Shown here piece after piece: positions 8,735-18,390 of a DNA stretch of 64,000 nt. The notes under the pieces are model-generated. The model saw only the letters and a program-made list of their open reading frames with translations, was not told where the DNA came from and made no database searches. Origin of the DNA: Ferirhizobium litorale. Its GTDB lineage: Bacteria > Pseudomonadota > Alphaproteobacteria > Rhizobiales > Rhizobiaceae. Numbering within the stretch: the stretch's first letter is position 1; each line of letters begins with the position of its first letter. The position numbers and the translations under genes were made by a program. The stretch is taken from assembly GCA_030028905.1 (NCBI GenBank), contig JALDYZ010000009.1:1-64000 (forward strand). Reading direction: 5' to 3'.

Positions 8735-9382
8735 TCAGCGGATCGAGACATCAACATCCGTAAAGGAAAGCCGCACTTCCGGCAATTTTCCACCAGGATA
8801 CGGCAGTCTCGTCGCAATTCCACGGCTTTCGCCCGCCGCAAGCGAGCTGGCCGGTGCGGCAATGATCGTTCTTGCGAGCAGTCGTCCGCCCGAAACGAGA
8901 TCGGCACGAATGGGCGCGAGAGGCTTGACGGCATCGGACCGGTTTTCGATGACCGCGTTGACGAGCAGCACCGGCATTCCGTTGGCGTCCTGGCGCGTCA
9001 GGTTCACGCTGGTGATCTCGAGCGACTTGACTGCCGGGGCCTCGACGCGCGACCCGCGGGCCACGGCGGAGTAGCCACCGGCCAACACGAAGACCAGCAA
9101 AGAGAGCGACGCGACGAGCCCGGCAAAACGACGGGCTGGGAGCCTTCGCAGCACGCGCTCCGCCGCCATGACCAGCGCCATGCCGAGGCGCCTTGCGACG
9201 ACCCCAAGCAACACTGCTCGCCGATCTTTCTGCAGCTTGTCTGGATATGCCGTTTGGCGCGCGCGCGGCCGGCTCTCACGAATGACGACGAAATCTGCAT
9301 CGACGATCTCGAAGGACCGAGCGAACCGGTTTCCCCTGCCACGTCCAGGGTGCGGTTCCGGTGGAATCAGATCATATCGCAT
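8735..9382 (-). CDS. Hypothetical single-span membrane protein upstream of hpt
   Basis: A 215-residue protein that I do not recognise with certainty. A basic N-terminal cytoplasmic part (about 85 residues, rich in Arg) is followed by one strong membrane segment (LVASLSLLVFVLAGGYSAVA, about residues 88-107). A predicted periplasmic domain follows (LEITSVNLTRQDANGMPVLLVNAVIENRSD and onward). That domain resembles the beta-sandwich DUF3426/FxLYD type that measures intrinsic versus added structure. In several rhizobia an MJ0042 zinc-ribbon protein with such a C terminus lies beside ftsE. Here no CxxC pairs are visible, so a zinc finger is absent or lost. It is divergent from ftsE. Confidence 0.65.
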   Translation of the reverse strand: MRYDLIPPEPHPGRGRGNRFARSFEIVDADFVVIRESRPRARQTAYPDKLQKDRRAVLLGVVARRLGMALVMAAERVLRRLPARRFAGLVASLSLLVFVLAGGYSAVARGSRVEAPAVKSLEITSVNLTRQDANGMPVLLVNAVIENRSDAVKPLAPIRADLVSGGRLLARTIIAAPASSLAAGESRGIATRLPYPGGKLPEVRLSFTDVDVSIR

Positions 9383-9707
9383 TGTCGGACCTCTGCTGGC
9401 GAAATGCCCATGACTTCCGTATCTCCTGCCGCTGGCAAACGCGGTTCCGCCTCTGAACTACGAAGCGATCGATCGCCCGTCTTGAAATGGCGTCGGGAAA
9501 TCGTATCCGATCGGCAGTGCGGCCCCGCCGCCGCTTCGCCCATAAAATGGGGCATTGAAACAAACCTTTCCCAGTCGTAAACGTGAATGGTTAACGCTTC
9601 GCAAAGATGGACGGAAAACCGCCGCTTTTCGGGCGAAATTTACCGGCTGTTAACATCCTTCGTTGACCAGTCACCTGAACGAAATCCATTGAAGGCTGGA
9701 CTATCCT
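9383..9707. promoter_or_regulatory. Divergent intergenic region upstream of ftsE, with CtrA-type motif
   Basis: This 325-bp stretch separates the unknown membrane-protein gene (minus) from ftsE (plus). No convincing gene is present; short open frames inside it lack ribosome binding sites and homology. It becomes AT-richer toward ftsE. ATGGTTAA occurs at 9587-9594 (TTAACCAT on the minus strand), 114 bp before the ftsE start, and a GTTAAC lies near 9650. These are candidate CtrA contacts for cell-cycle control of ftsEX; no clear -35/-10 pair could be assigned. Confidence 0.4.
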
Positions 9708-10367
9708 TTGATCCATTTTGAGAATGTCGGCTTGCGCTACGGAATGGGCCCGGAGATCCTCCGGGACCTGACGTTCGACATTCCCGGAAAGTCCTTCCAG
9801 TTCTTGACCGGCCCTTCGGGCGCAGGCAAGACGACGCTTCTGCGGCTGCTCTTCCTGTCATTGCAGCCGACGCGCGGGCTGATCCGCATGTTCGACCGCG
9901 ACATTTCCCAGGTACCCCACGCGGAGTTGCCGATGTTGCGTAGAAGGGTCGGGATCGTCTACCAGGACTTCCGCCTTCTCGACCACCTGACCACGTACGA
10001 GAACGTCGCACTGCCCTTGCGGGTCCGGGGGAAGGAGGAATCCTCCTACCGCACCGACGTGCTCGAGCTCTTGAAATGGGTCGGGCTCGGCGAGCGCATC
10101 AACGTGCTGCCACCTGTACTTTCCGGCGGCGAAAAGCAGCGCACCGCCATTGCACGCGCCCTGATCGACCGCCCGGAGATCCTGCTTGCGGACGAACCGA
10201 CGGGCAACGTCGACCCGCCGATGGCGCGCCGCCTCCTCAGCCTTTTCCTCGAGCTCAACCGGCTCGGAACGGCGGTGGTAATCGCAACCCACGACCTCGG
10301 CCTCATGGACCAGGTCGAGGCGCGCCGCATGATTCTGACCGAGGGACGGCTCGACATCTATGAGTGA
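9708..10367 (+). CDS. ftsE: Cell division ATP-binding protein FtsE
   Basis: A 219-residue ABC ATPase that, with FtsX, couples the divisome to periplasmic amidase activation during septum splitting. Walker A (GPSGAGKTT), Q-loop (VYQDFRLLDHLT), signature (LSGGEKQR), Walker B (EILLADEPTGNVD) and switch His (ATHDLG) are all intact. The DFRLL sequence after the Q-loop is typical of FtsE. Translation appears to start at TTG 9708, giving MIHFENVGLRYG; no upstream ATG gives a family-like N terminus. The stop overlaps the ftsX start by 8 bp, implying translational coupling. Confidence 0.95.
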   Translation: MIHFENVGLRYGMGPEILRDLTFDIPGKSFQFLTGPSGAGKTTLLRLLFLSLQPTRGLIRMFDRDISQVPHAELPMLRRRVGIVYQDFRLLDHLTTYENVALPLRVRGKEESSYRTDVLELLKWVGLGERINVLPPVLSGGEKQRTAIARALIDRPEILLADEPTGNVDPPMARRLLSLFLELNRLGTAVVIATHDLGLMDQVEARRMILTEGRLDIYE

Positions 10368-11370
10368 ACCGGCCTCCCCCACGCACCGCAGGAGCGGAAC
10401 GCAACAGCAGAAGCGCCCGGAGATGAAGGTCCGGCCGATCGGACCGATCGTGCCGCCCTCCAACATCCAGGGCAATGCGCTCATGGTGGTCATCGCCATC
10501 ATGGCGTTCCTCGCCTGCCTGACGCTTGGCGCGGTCAGCATGGTGCAGGCGACCGCGGCAAGCTGGCAAAGCCAGATCTCGCGCGAGATCACCATCCAGA
10601 TCAAGCCGGATGAAACCCTCGACATGGAAAAGGCGTTGACCCAGGCGCGCGACCTGGCCCTTACCTTTGTCGGGACGAAGGACGGCAAGATCATGGACGA
10701 CGATGCCACCGCTCGCCTTCTTGAGCCCTGGCTCGGCGCCGGGCTGAACCTCAGCGAACTGCCCGTTCCGCGTCTGGTGATCGTCACCATCGACGAAACC
10801 CATCCGCCCGACTTCGATGCCATGCGGTCGCTTCTGAAGGAATCGATTCCGCAGGCCTTCCTCGACGACCATCGCACCTGGGTCGACCGGCTCGTCTCCA
10901 TGGCGCGCACCACCGTTATGATCGGCATCGGCGTTCTCGGCCTCGTCTTCACTGCGATGGTGCTGACGGTGATTTTTGCCACGCGGGGGGCCCTGTCGGG
11001 CAACCGCCATATCGTCGAGGTCCTGCATTTCGTCGGCGCCGAGGCCAGGTTCATCGCCAGCGAATTCCAGAAGCACTTCCTGAAGATCAGCCTCAAGGGA
11101 TCGGCAGCCGGTAGCATCTGCGCTGCTCTCATCTTCGCCGTCGCCGGCTTTTGGCAGAGCCATAGCCTCGCCACGCCGCAAAGCGACCAGGCGACCGCAT
11201 TGTTCGGCACGTTTTCGATCGGTTTCCTCGGCTATGTCGGCATCTTCGCCACCATGATCATCATAGCCCTGCTGACCACGCTGACGGCCCGCTTTACCGT
11301 CATGCGGACCATCTACGAGATCGATCTCATGCGATCGGACCCGTCTCGCACTGACAGTCCACGCAGCTGA
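10360..11370 (+). CDS. ftsX: Cell division protein FtsX
   Basis: A 336-residue inner-membrane permease-like partner of FtsE. A basic, proline-rich N-terminal tail precedes the first membrane span (about residues 41-63, LMVVIAIMAFLACL). A periplasmic domain of about 120 residues follows, which in the family binds amidase activators. Three further spans lie toward the C terminus (near 186-208, 240-260 and 285-305). This is the four-span FtsX topology. It overlaps ftsE by 8 bp, and 69 bp separate its stop from the YdcF-like gene, so the operon may continue. Confidence 0.93.
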   Translation: MSEPASPTHRRSGTQQQKRPEMKVRPIGPIVPPSNIQGNALMVVIAIMAFLACLTLGAVSMVQATAASWQSQISREITIQIKPDETLDMEKALTQARDLALTFVGTKDGKIMDDDATARLLEPWLGAGLNLSELPVPRLVIVTIDETHPPDFDAMRSLLKESIPQAFLDDHRTWVDRLVSMARTTVMIGIGVLGLVFTAMVLTVIFATRGALSGNRHIVEVLHFVGAEARFIASEFQKHFLKISLKGSAAGSICAALIFAVAGFWQSHSLATPQSDQATALFGTFSIGFLGYVGIFATMIIIALLTTLTARFTVMRTIYEIDLMRSDPSRTDSPRS

Positions 11371-11439
11371 GCCACATCCGGCCGGCAATTCTAACAAAAA
11401 CAGCCTGTTCCTCGCCGCAATGTGCGAGTATCAAGAATC

Positions 11440-12156
11440 ATGATGTTGCGCAGATCCGACTCGCTGGCGAGCCCGAGCGCTCGGGACGGATGGCTCTCCC
11501 GCCGGGGGCCAATCCGGCGTTTTGCGCGCCTATGCGCACTGTTGATGCTTATCCTCTTCGCCGTCGTCTTTGCTGGCTTTCTGTGGTTTGCCGATTCGGT
11601 CGCATCGATGCATCCGCCGGAGAAAGCCAAGGCCGATGCGATCGTCGTCCTCACAGGTGGCTACCAGCGGATCGAGCAGGCCGTTTCGCTGCTGGAGAAC
11701 GGCGCCGGCGGACGGTTGCTCATTTCCGGAGTGCATCCCTCTACCACGCCTTCGCAGATCCGCAAGATGACCCAGGGTTCGCAGGTTCTGTTTTCGTGCT
11801 GCGTCGACATCGGCTACGAAGCGCTCGATACGATCGGCAATGCCAACGAAACCGTCCGCTGGATCCACGACAAGGGCTATCGCAACATTCTTGTGGTCAC
11901 CAACAACTATCACATGCCCCGCAGCCTGCTGGAGTTGAGGCGGCTCGACCCGACCACGTCCTTCATCCCCTATCCTGTCGTCAATTCCGACCTGAAGCGG
12001 AAGAACTGGTTTGTCGACCCGAACGCGTTGCGCATGTTGCTCAGTGAATACGGCAAGATACTCATCACCTCCGTCCGGGACTACACCGGCTTGCACAAGA
12101 CAACCGGTCTGCGCGCCGAAAAGGCCGCGGTGGCGTCGGTGCACGAAGTCCCCTGA
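11440..12156 (+). CDS. YdcF/SanA-family DUF218 membrane protein
   Basis: A 238-residue protein with one N-terminal membrane span (about residues 30-52, LCALLMLILFAVVFAGFLWF). A DUF218 domain follows, beginning at ADAIVVLTGGYQRIEQAVSLL and continuing with RLLISGVHPS, a NANETVRWI segment and LVVTNNYHMPR. DUF218 proteins (YdcF, SanA, ElyC) are envelope proteins, some linked to undecaprenyl-phosphate or peptidoglycan metabolism, but this member's role is unknown. Adjacency to ftsEX and plsC fits an envelope role. ATG 11440 is preferred to GTG 11422; neither has a strong ribosome binding site. A Cys pair at FSCCVDIG is a small oddity. Confidence 0.8.
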   Translation: MMLRRSDSLASPSARDGWLSRRGPIRRFARLCALLMLILFAVVFAGFLWFADSVASMHPPEKAKADAIVVLTGGYQRIEQAVSLLENGAGGRLLISGVHPSTTPSQIRKMTQGSQVLFSCCVDIGYEALDTIGNANETVRWIHDKGYRNILVVTNNYHMPRSLLELRRLDPTTSFIPYPVVNSDLKRKNWFVDPNALRMLLSEYGKILITSVRDYTGLHKTTGLRAEKAAVASVHEVP

Positions 12157-12247
12157 TCAGGACGAGCATTCTCTGCGAAGACGCACGCTTTCTCTTCATC
12201 GCAATATCGTGTAGGCACGCGAAGGAGTTGCCGAGGAAAGCCTTTCG

Positions 12248-13033
12248 ATGATCACCCTGCGTTCGATCCTGTTCAACACCGCATTCTATGTAAATCTGAT
12301 TGTCCGCATGATCGTGTTGACGCCGATCTACTTCCTGCTGCCGCGCAAGAAGGCCTATGTGATCCCGAAGAACTGGGCGATCTCCAATAACTGGCTTATG
12401 GAAAAGATCGTCGGCGCCACTTTCGAGGTGGAGGGTCTCGAGAACATTCCCGAAGGCGGCTACATCTTCGCGCCGAAGCACCAGTCCTTCTGGGACACGT
12501 TCGCGCTGTTGCCGTGGCTCGACGACCCGGTCTACATCCTCAAGCGCGAGCTGATGTGGATCCCGCTGTTCGGCTGGTATATCGCCAAACAGCGCATGAT
12601 CCCGGTCAACCGCGGCGCCCGGGGCAAGGTCATGCTGGAGGTTCTCAAGCGGGCGCGCAAGGAAATGGAAGCCGGCCGCCAGTTGATCATCTATCCGGAG
12701 GGAACCCGCAGGCCGCCCGGAGCGGAGCCGGAATACAAATACGGCATCGCCCGCATGTATCGCGATCTCGGCGTGCCCGTCGTTCCGGTCGCCATGCATC
12801 CCGGCCTGTTTTGGCCGCGCCGAAAGTTCCTGCGTTTCCCTGGCCAGTTCAAGGTTCGCGTCCTGCCGGCGATTCCGCCCGGGCTCGATCCCGACGAATT
12901 CTACAAGACGCTGGTCGAGGTCACCGAAAAGGCCAGCGACGAGTTGCTCGTCGAGACCGTCGCCGCCAACCCGGACCTGCCGCTGCCGCCGACCGCCGTC
13001 AAGCGGCTTGCCGAGCTTCACTCCGCCGCCTGA
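12248..13033 (+). CDS. plsC: 1-acyl-sn-glycerol-3-phosphate acyltransferase
   Basis: A 261-residue membrane-associated acyltransferase that converts lysophosphatidic acid to phosphatidic acid in phospholipid synthesis. The catalytic HX4D motif is visible as HQSFWD, followed by the glycerophosphate-binding segments MIPVNRG and YPEGTRRPPG, and VPVVPVAMHPG. An N-terminal hydrophobic stretch anchors it to the inner membrane. GAGGAAAG precedes the ATG. Its 3' end overlaps the convergent ChaC-like gene by 16 bp. Confidence 0.93.
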   Translation: MITLRSILFNTAFYVNLIVRMIVLTPIYFLLPRKKAYVIPKNWAISNNWLMEKIVGATFEVEGLENIPEGGYIFAPKHQSFWDTFALLPWLDDPVYILKRELMWIPLFGWYIAKQRMIPVNRGARGKVMLEVLKRARKEMEAGRQLIIYPEGTRRPPGAEPEYKYGIARMYRDLGVPVVPVAMHPGLFWPRRKFLRFPGQFKVRVLPAIPPGLDPDEFYKTLVEVTEKASDELLVETVAANPDLPLPPTAVKRLAELHSAA

Positions 13034-13554
13034 CGGATACGCTCCATCTCGGCAACCACCTGCTCTAGCCAGTGATCCCGAATGCCCATCTCCTTGAGGT
13101 GGGCGAGCGTGTTCAGCACGTAGGCGTCATTCGGGCCGGATTTCCCGTGGGCGCTGTGCACGATGCGCGCCGCTTCCGCAATCGCAAGCGCCCCCGCATA
13201 CTGGCGGTGTTCACGGTCGATCACATAGGTGACGGCCTTGACGCGCCGTCCATTGCCGAGCGCGACCGGCATGACCCGTTCCTTGTAGACGTGAGTGACG
13301 AGCTCCCGCTCCCTGAGATAGTCGAGCACGGCGTCCTGCTCTCCCTCGTCCACGCGGAATGCGATACCGCGGCATGATCCGCCGCGATCGAGCCCCAGAA
13401 CCAGCCCCGGCGCGGCTTCGCTGCCGCGATGTACCCAGGAGCGTACGCACAGCGCCCGACGGTATCCATGCACATGCGCTGGAGCCCGTTCGAGATAGGC
13501 AAAGCCCGGATTCCACATCAGGGAGCCATAGCCAAAGACCCAAAATTCGTCCAT
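13018..13554 (-). CDS. ChaC-like gamma-glutamylcyclotransferase
   Basis: A 178-residue enzyme of the ChaC family, which cleaves glutathione to 5-oxoproline and Cys-Gly. The family opening FWVFGYGSLMWNPG (substrate-binding YGSL loop) is present. The HGYRRALCVRSWVHRG segment and the catalytic-Glu region LRERELVTHVYKE follow, and the C-terminal LAHLKEMGI is typical. ATG 13554 was chosen because the longer frame would start at TTG 13566. It overlaps plsC tail to tail and is divergent from the DUF2125 gene with 51 bp between starts. Confidence 0.85.
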   Translation of the reverse strand: MDEFWVFGYGSLMWNPGFAYLERAPAHVHGYRRALCVRSWVHRGSEAAPGLVLGLDRGGSCRGIAFRVDEGEQDAVLDYLRERELVTHVYKERVMPVALGNGRRVKAVTYVIDREHRQYAGALAIAEAARIVHSAHGKSGPNDAYVLNTLAHLKEMGIRDHWLEQVVAEMERIRQAAE

Positions 13555-13605
13555 ATCGCTCGTCAAATCACATTTCGAAATCCGAAGCCACCATTGGAGA
13601 ACATC

Positions 13606-14619
13606 ATGGCATCGTCAAGTGAGGGCGGTTATTCCGGCAGCGGAAGAAAGTTCTGGCTGCTTGGCATCGGTGTCGCCGCAGCTATCGCCCTCTATACGGC
13701 CGGGTGGTTCTACGCGGCCAATCAACTGCAATCGCGCCTGACAGCACTCCTCGGGCGCAATCCCGAAAGCGGCGTGACGGTCGATTGCCCGGACATGGCG
13801 TTTCGTGGTTTCCCTTTCCGGATCGGCCTGTTCTGCTCGAAGGTAACGGTGGATGACAAGCCGAACGGCCTCTCCGCGACCTTCGGCGCGTTGCGTTCGG
13901 CAGCACAGGTCTATGCCCCTTGGCACGCAGTCTGGGAAATGGACGGCCCGGCCGAGATCCGCGCCACGCCCGGCATAACGCTCTCGGCAAACTGGGAAAA
14001 ACTGCAGTCAAGCATCCGGACCAACCTGACCGGGGTCGACCGGACCTCGACACTGATCGAGGGCATCACTGCGAGCCTTTTTTCCACTCTGACGCCGAAG
14101 AAGCTCGATCTCACGGCAACGCGTAGCGAAATCCATCTCAGACAGAACGGACGCGACCTCGACGCGGCACTTTTGTTCGAAAATGCCCAGGCGAAGATCG
14201 AGGGTGATCCAAGGCAGCTTCCGGTGCTATCCGGAAGCGCCGACCTGACGCTTGTCGACAAGGCGGGGTACCTGAACGGCAAGGATGAATCAGGAAGCGG
14301 TCCCTATGGAGCGAAGGGCGAATTGCGACACGTGGTCCTCGATGCCGGCGACGGTCGGGTCCTGACCCTGTCCGGCCCGTTCTCGATTAGCGATGAAGGC
14401 CTGCTGTCGGGCAACTTCCGCGTCGAGGTCGAGAAGATCGCGGCCTGGAGTGAAACGCTGATCGCCGCGATCCCCGGACAGCGCAACGCCTTGGGATTGG
14501 CCGCCTCGCTTTTGAAGAGCCTTGGCGAGGGCAAGGACAATGCCGCCGTCGACCTCAAGGTGAAGGACGGCGTCGTCATGCTGAGCTTTATTCCGATCGG
14601 CGCCATCCCGCCGATCTGA
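13606..14619 (+). CDS. DUF2125 domain protein (membrane-anchored, periplasmic)
   Basis: A 337-residue protein of the alphaproteobacterial DUF2125 family, of unknown function. A single N-terminal span (about residues 15-36, WLLGIGVAAAIALYTAGWFYA) is followed by a beta-rich, probably periplasmic domain. GVTVDCPDMAFRGFPFRI and FCSKVTVDD near the start are family hallmarks with two Cys. Repeated LSGPFSISDEG-type strands resemble AsmA/TamB-like lipid-groove folds, though that is inference. ATG 13606 has GGAGA upstream and matches family starts; the longer frame from 13429 runs opposite to the ChaC gene. Confidence 0.85.
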   Translation: MASSSEGGYSGSGRKFWLLGIGVAAAIALYTAGWFYAANQLQSRLTALLGRNPESGVTVDCPDMAFRGFPFRIGLFCSKVTVDDKPNGLSATFGALRSAAQVYAPWHAVWEMDGPAEIRATPGITLSANWEKLQSSIRTNLTGVDRTSTLIEGITASLFSTLTPKKLDLTATRSEIHLRQNGRDLDAALLFENAQAKIEGDPRQLPVLSGSADLTLVDKAGYLNGKDESGSGPYGAKGELRHVVLDAGDGRVLTLSGPFSISDEGLLSGNFRVEVEKIAAWSETLIAAIPGQRNALGLAASLLKSLGEGKDNAAVDLKVKDGVVMLSFIPIGAIPPI

Positions 14620-14635
14620 CGTTGAGACAATCGCG

Positions 14636-15568
14636 TCAGTTCGGCTTGGGATCGAGCGCGTGACGGCCGAAATCGGGAGCCTCGACGTCCTGGCCTGCCT
14701 CGATGATCGAGCGGCGGACCGCCCGGGTGCGGGTGAAGAGGTCGAAGAGCTTGTCGCCGTCACCCCACCGGATCGCCCGCTGCAGGGACGCCAGGTCCTC
14801 GGAGAAGCGCGAAAGCATTTCGAGGATCGCATCCTTGTTGTGCAGGCAGACGTCGCGCCACATCGTCGGATCGGACGCCGCCAGGCGGGTAAAATCGCGG
14901 AAACCGGAAGCCGAATACTTGATCACTTCCGATTCCGTCACCGTCTGCAGGTCGTCGGCCGTTCCGACGATGTTGTAGGCGATGATGTGCGGCAGGTGCG
15001 AGACGATCGCCAGCACCTTGTCATGGTGTTCCGGATCCATCTCGTCGACCATCGATCCCAGCGTTTCCCAGAAGCGCCGAACCTTCGCGAGCGCTTCCGG
15101 ATCGGTGCCCTCGGGCGGGGTGAAGATGCACCAGCGGCCGCGGAACAGGCCCGCGAACCCCGCATCGGGGCCGGATTTTTCCGTGCCGGCCAGAGGGTGA
15201 CCGGGAATGAAGTGCACGTGCTCCGGCATGTGCGGCTGCATCTGCGCAATCACCGATGCCTTGGTCGATCCGACATCGGTGACGATAGCGCCGGGCTCCA
15301 GATGTGCCGCGATTTCCTTGGCGACGCTCTCGGAAGCGCCGACCGGCACCGACACGATGACGAGATCCGCCCCCTCGACAGCCTCCGCCGCCGACATCGT
15401 GTAGCGATCGCCGAGGTCCAGCTCCTCTGCCCTTTTCAAGGTCTCGGTGCTGCGGGTCGAGACCACCACCTCGCCGGCCAGCCCGAGCTCGCGCACATCC
15501 CGCGCGATGGATGATCCGATCAGGCCGATGCCGATCAAGGCGATCCGTTCGAATTGAATGTTGCTCAT
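14636..15568 (-). CDS. tyrC: Prephenate/arogenate (cyclohexadienyl) dehydrogenase
   Basis: A 310-residue NAD(P)-dependent enzyme of tyrosine synthesis that oxidatively decarboxylates prephenate or arogenate. The N-terminal dinucleotide loop is [13 protein letters not shown]. The conserved [15 protein letters not shown], with the catalytic His, and the helical dimerisation domain with [14 protein letters not shown] are present. No ACT regulatory domain or chorismate mutase fusion is seen, as in rhizobial TyrC. Its start codon overlaps the hisC stop by 4 bp (ATGA type), so the two genes are translationally coupled. Confidence 0.92.
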   Translation of the reverse strand: MSNIQFERIALIGIGLIGSSIARDVRELGLAGEVVVSTRSTETLKRAEELDLGDRYTMSAAEAVEGADLVIVSVPVGASESVAKEIAAHLEPGAIVTDVGSTKASVIAQMQPHMPEHVHFIPGHPLAGTEKSGPDAGFAGLFRGRWCIFTPPEGTDPEALAKVRRFWETLGSMVDEMDPEHHDKVLAIVSHLPHIIAYNIVGTADDLQTVTESEVIKYSASGFRDFTRLAASDPTMWRDVCLHNKDAILEMLSRFSEDLASLQRAIRWGDGDKLFDLFTRTRAVRRSIIEAGQDVEAPDFGRHALDPKPN

Positions 15569-16674
15569 GCCTTGCGACCCATGAACTCGCCTAGCGCCTC
15601 GATGACGCCGCGGTTGGCTTCTTCGGTGCCCACGCTCATGCGCAGGGAATTCGGAAAACCATAGGCGCGAACCGCTCTTAGAATATACCCGCGACCGGTC
15701 AGAAATTCATCCGCATCCGCGGCCCGCTTGCCGTCAACGTCGGGGAAGTGGATCAGTACGAAATTGGCGACGGACGGCGTTGCCTTGAGGCCGATGGCCT
15801 CGAACGCCGTCGTCAGCTTGTCGAGCCAGAGGTTGTTGTGCGCGACGGCCCCCGCAATGAAGGCCTGATCGCGAATCGCAGCGGCGCCGGCTGCGATCGC
15901 CGGGGCATTGAGATTGAACGGCCCGCGCACCCGGTTCATGGCGTCGATGATCTCGATCGGCCCATACATCCAGCCGACGCGCAGCGCCGCCAGCCCATAG
16001 ACCTTGGAGAAGGTGCGCGTCATGACGACGTTCTTTGACGAAGAGACGATCTCGATGCCGGCTTCGTAGTCATTGCGGCGGACATACTCGGCATAGGCGG
16101 CGTCGAGCACCAACATGACATGTTTCGGCAGCGCAGCCTGCAAGCGACGGATCTCGGAAACCGGAACGTATGTGCCTGTCGGGTTGCCCGGATTGGCGAT
16201 GAACACCATCCTGGTCTTGTCGGTCACTGCAGCCAGGATCGCATCGACGTCCACCTGGCAATCCCGTTCCTTGACTGTGACCGGCGTGGCGCCCGCGCCC
16301 ATGATCTGGATCTTGTAGACCAGGAAGCCGTGCTCGGTGATGATCGCCTCGTCACCCGGACCAAGGTAGACATGGCAGAGAAGCCCGAGCAATTCATCCG
16401 ACCCATTGCCGCACATGAGGTTGGCGACGTTCAGCCCGTGAACCGAGGCGATCGCTTCGCGCAGTTCCAGCGCCTGGCCATCCGGATAGCGCTCGAGGTG
16501 ATCGGCCGCCTGCTTGAATGCCGCAACGGCCTTCGGGCTGGCGCCAAGCGGCGTCTCGTTGGAAGAAAGCTTGAAGACCCGCGCCACGCCGGGAGCATGT
16601 TCCTTGCCGGGCACATAGGCGGCGATATCCAGGATACCCGGACGCGGAACAGGTTGGCTCATCTCATTGCTCAT
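15565..16674 (-). CDS. hisC: Histidinol-phosphate aminotransferase
   Basis: A 369-residue PLP aminotransferase of fold type I. It converts imidazole-acetol phosphate to histidinol phosphate and, in operons with tyrC, may also transaminate prephenate or aromatic keto acids. The PLP lysine is in [33 protein letters not shown] and the C-terminal [11 protein letters not shown] that binds the carboxylate are also visible. ATG 16674 has AAGG eight bases before it; the frame can be opened further only at TTG 16701. It is coupled to tyrC downstream. Confidence 0.92.
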   Translation of the reverse strand: MSNEMSQPVPRPGILDIAAYVPGKEHAPGVARVFKLSSNETPLGASPKAVAAFKQAADHLERYPDGQALELREAIASVHGLNVANLMCGNGSDELLGLLCHVYLGPGDEAIITEHGFLVYKIQIMGAGATPVTVKERDCQVDVDAILAAVTDKTRMVFIANPGNPTGTYVPVSEIRRLQAALPKHVMLVLDAAYAEYVRRNDYEAGIEIVSSSKNVVMTRTFSKVYGLAALRVGWMYGPIEIIDAMNRVRGPFNLNAPAIAAGAAAIRDQAFIAGAVAHNNLWLDKLTTAFEAIGLKATPSVANFVLIHFPDVDGKRAADADEFLTGRGYILRAVRAYGFPNSLRMSVGTEEANRGVIEALGEFMGRKA

Positions 16675-16776
16675 CGGATCGACCTTCAGGAGTCCGGGCA
16701 AAGGCCCGGCGTTTTGCGGTCCTGAGGCATTAATGCGGAATGGGTGTTTTGTCGAGTGCGGCAGGTTTCTCGGCTT

Positions 16777-17532
16777 TCACGGATCCGCGCGAACCGCCTT
16801 TCGCGTCGTGGGGACCCCGCGCGGCGCCAGCACCGGCACGAACACGCGCCGCGACGCTCGCGCGGCAACCGGCAAGCCCTGGTAAAGCCGTTTCTGGGCC
16901 TCGACGACGATGACCCCCGAAAAGACCGGCCAGAACCAGCGGCCGAGGCGTTCGAAGCCACGCCTGAGCCGCAGGACCGTTCGCAGCTTCGATGGCGGGA
17001 AAAACAGTGCATCGGCGGTCGCGCCGGGGGTGAAGTTGGTTTCGCGCAAAAGAGCCGTCAATTGACCACGCGAATAGGGACGCCCGGAGCCAAAGGGCGT
17101 GTGCTCCATGCGTGCCCAGACGCCACGACGGTTGGGCACGACGATCACCAGCCGTCCGCCGGGTGCGAGTACCCGCCACACCTCCTTCAGCGTCTCGCGC
17201 GGGTTCTCGGCAAACTCCAGCGAATGCACCATCAGCACCCGGTCGACCGAGGAATCGGAAAGCGGCAGTTCCTCGTCGAAGACAAGAGCGGTGGCGGATA
17301 GTTCGCCAACCGGCCAGTTCACCGCCCCTTGCCCGGCCGGCATGAAGGCGAAGGTTCGCTCGGTGTCGCCGCGGAACCTGTCGAGGAAAGGTACCGCGTA
17401 GCCAAGGCCCACAAGCCGCTCCTCAGGCAGCCGCGCCCACAGCGAGGAAAGTGCCATGGCGATCGACTGCTCCGCGAAACGTCCGAGCTCGGAGTGATAG
17501 AACTGGCGGAGATCGACGATATCGGTATGCAT
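16777..17532 (-). CDS. Class I SAM-dependent methyltransferase
   Basis: A 251-residue protein with the methyltransferase 11 fold. The region around [20 protein letters not shown], followed by [20 protein letters not shown] and [20 protein letters not shown], matches motifs II-IV of UbiE/BioC-like enzymes. The N terminus ([20 protein letters not shown]) is a conserved rhizobial opening, and the glycine-rich SAM loop is weak ([10 protein letters not shown]). The substrate is unknown. Upstream of hisC on the same strand with about 100 bp between, it is divergent from gloB. ATG 17532 was chosen because residues before it lie in the spacer and lack similarity. Confidence 0.82.
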   Translation of the reverse strand: MHTDIVDLRQFYHSELGRFAEQSIAMALSSLWARLPEERLVGLGYAVPFLDRFRGDTERTFAFMPAGQGAVNWPVGELSATALVFDEELPLSDSSVDRVLMVHSLEFAENPRETLKEVWRVLAPGGRLVIVVPNRRGVWARMEHTPFGSGRPYSRGQLTALLRETNFTPGATADALFFPPSKLRTVLRLRRGFERLGRWFWPVFSGVIVVEAQKRLYQGLPVAARASRRVFVPVLAPRGVPTTRKAVRADP

Positions 17533-17619
17533 GCGCGGGATGTTAGCAGCGCAATGTTGGACTTCAAGGCCGAAGCCCCTACATTTGAGTTGATCGAAGC
17601 ACAGCGAGAGTCTTTCAAC

Positions 17620-18390
17620 ATGAAGCCATTGCAAATCGAAGTCTTTTTATGCCGATCCGATAATTTCGGGGTGCTGTTGCATGACCCGCAAACCGGGCAG
17701 ACCGCATCCATCGATGCGCCGGCGGCAGAGCCAATCATCAAGGCGGCGAAGCGGCGCGGCTGGTCGATCAGCCATATTCTGACGACGCATCATCATACCG
17801 ATCACGTCGATGCCAACCTTGCCCTGAAGGAAGAATTCGGCTGCGAGATCATCGGGCCGGTCGACGAGGCGGTCGCGATCCCGGGTCTCGACCGCGCCGT
17901 TGGTGACGGAGACGTCTTCGAGTTCGCCGGGCACCCGGTCAGCGTCATCGGCACGCCCGGGCATACCGCCGGCCACGTCTGTTATCACTTCCCGGACGAC
18001 AAGTTGCTGTTTGCCGCCGATACCCTGTTTGCGCTTGGCTGCGGCAGGCTGTTCGAGCGCCCGGCTGCCGACATGTGGCATTCGCTGCAGAAGCTTGCGG
18101 CGCTGCCCGACGAGACCGCGGTCTACTTCGGTCACGAATACACGCTTTCCAACGCCCGCTTCGCGCTCACCATCGATCCAGACAACGACAGGCTGAAAGC
18201 CCGCGCCAAGGAAATAGAAGCCCTGCGCGCGGAGAACGGCTTCACGATCCCCACTACGATGGGCCTCGAGAAAAAAACCAATCCTTTCCTGCGCGCCGCC
18301 GATCCGGCAATTCGCCGTCATCTGGGCATGGAAACCCGCGGCACCGAGGAAGTCTTCGCCGAAATCCGCAAGCGCAAGGACAATTTCTGA
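17620..18390 (+). CDS. gloB: Hydroxyacylglutathione hydrolase (glyoxalase II)
   Basis: A 256-residue metallo-beta-lactamase-fold enzyme that hydrolyses S-lactoylglutathione to lactate and glutathione in methylglyoxal detoxification. The metal-binding motif is [10 protein letters not shown]. The further ligand motifs [24 protein letters not shown] and FGHEYT are intact. The C-terminal HAGH-C domain with [12 protein letters not shown] is full length. ATG 17620 gives the standard N terminus [15 protein letters not shown]; the frame continues upstream only opposite the methyltransferase. The stop overlaps the next start by one base. Confidence 0.94.
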   Translation: MKPLQIEVFLCRSDNFGVLLHDPQTGQTASIDAPAAEPIIKAAKRRGWSISHILTTHHHTDHVDANLALKEEFGCEIIGPVDEAVAIPGLDRAVGDGDVFEFAGHPVSVIGTPGHTAGHVCYHFPDDKLLFAADTLFALGCGRLFERPAADMWHSLQKLAALPDETAVYFGHEYTLSNARFALTIDPDNDRLKARAKEIEALRAENGFTIPTTMGLEKKTNPFLRAADPAIRRHLGMETRGTEEVFAEIRKRKDNF

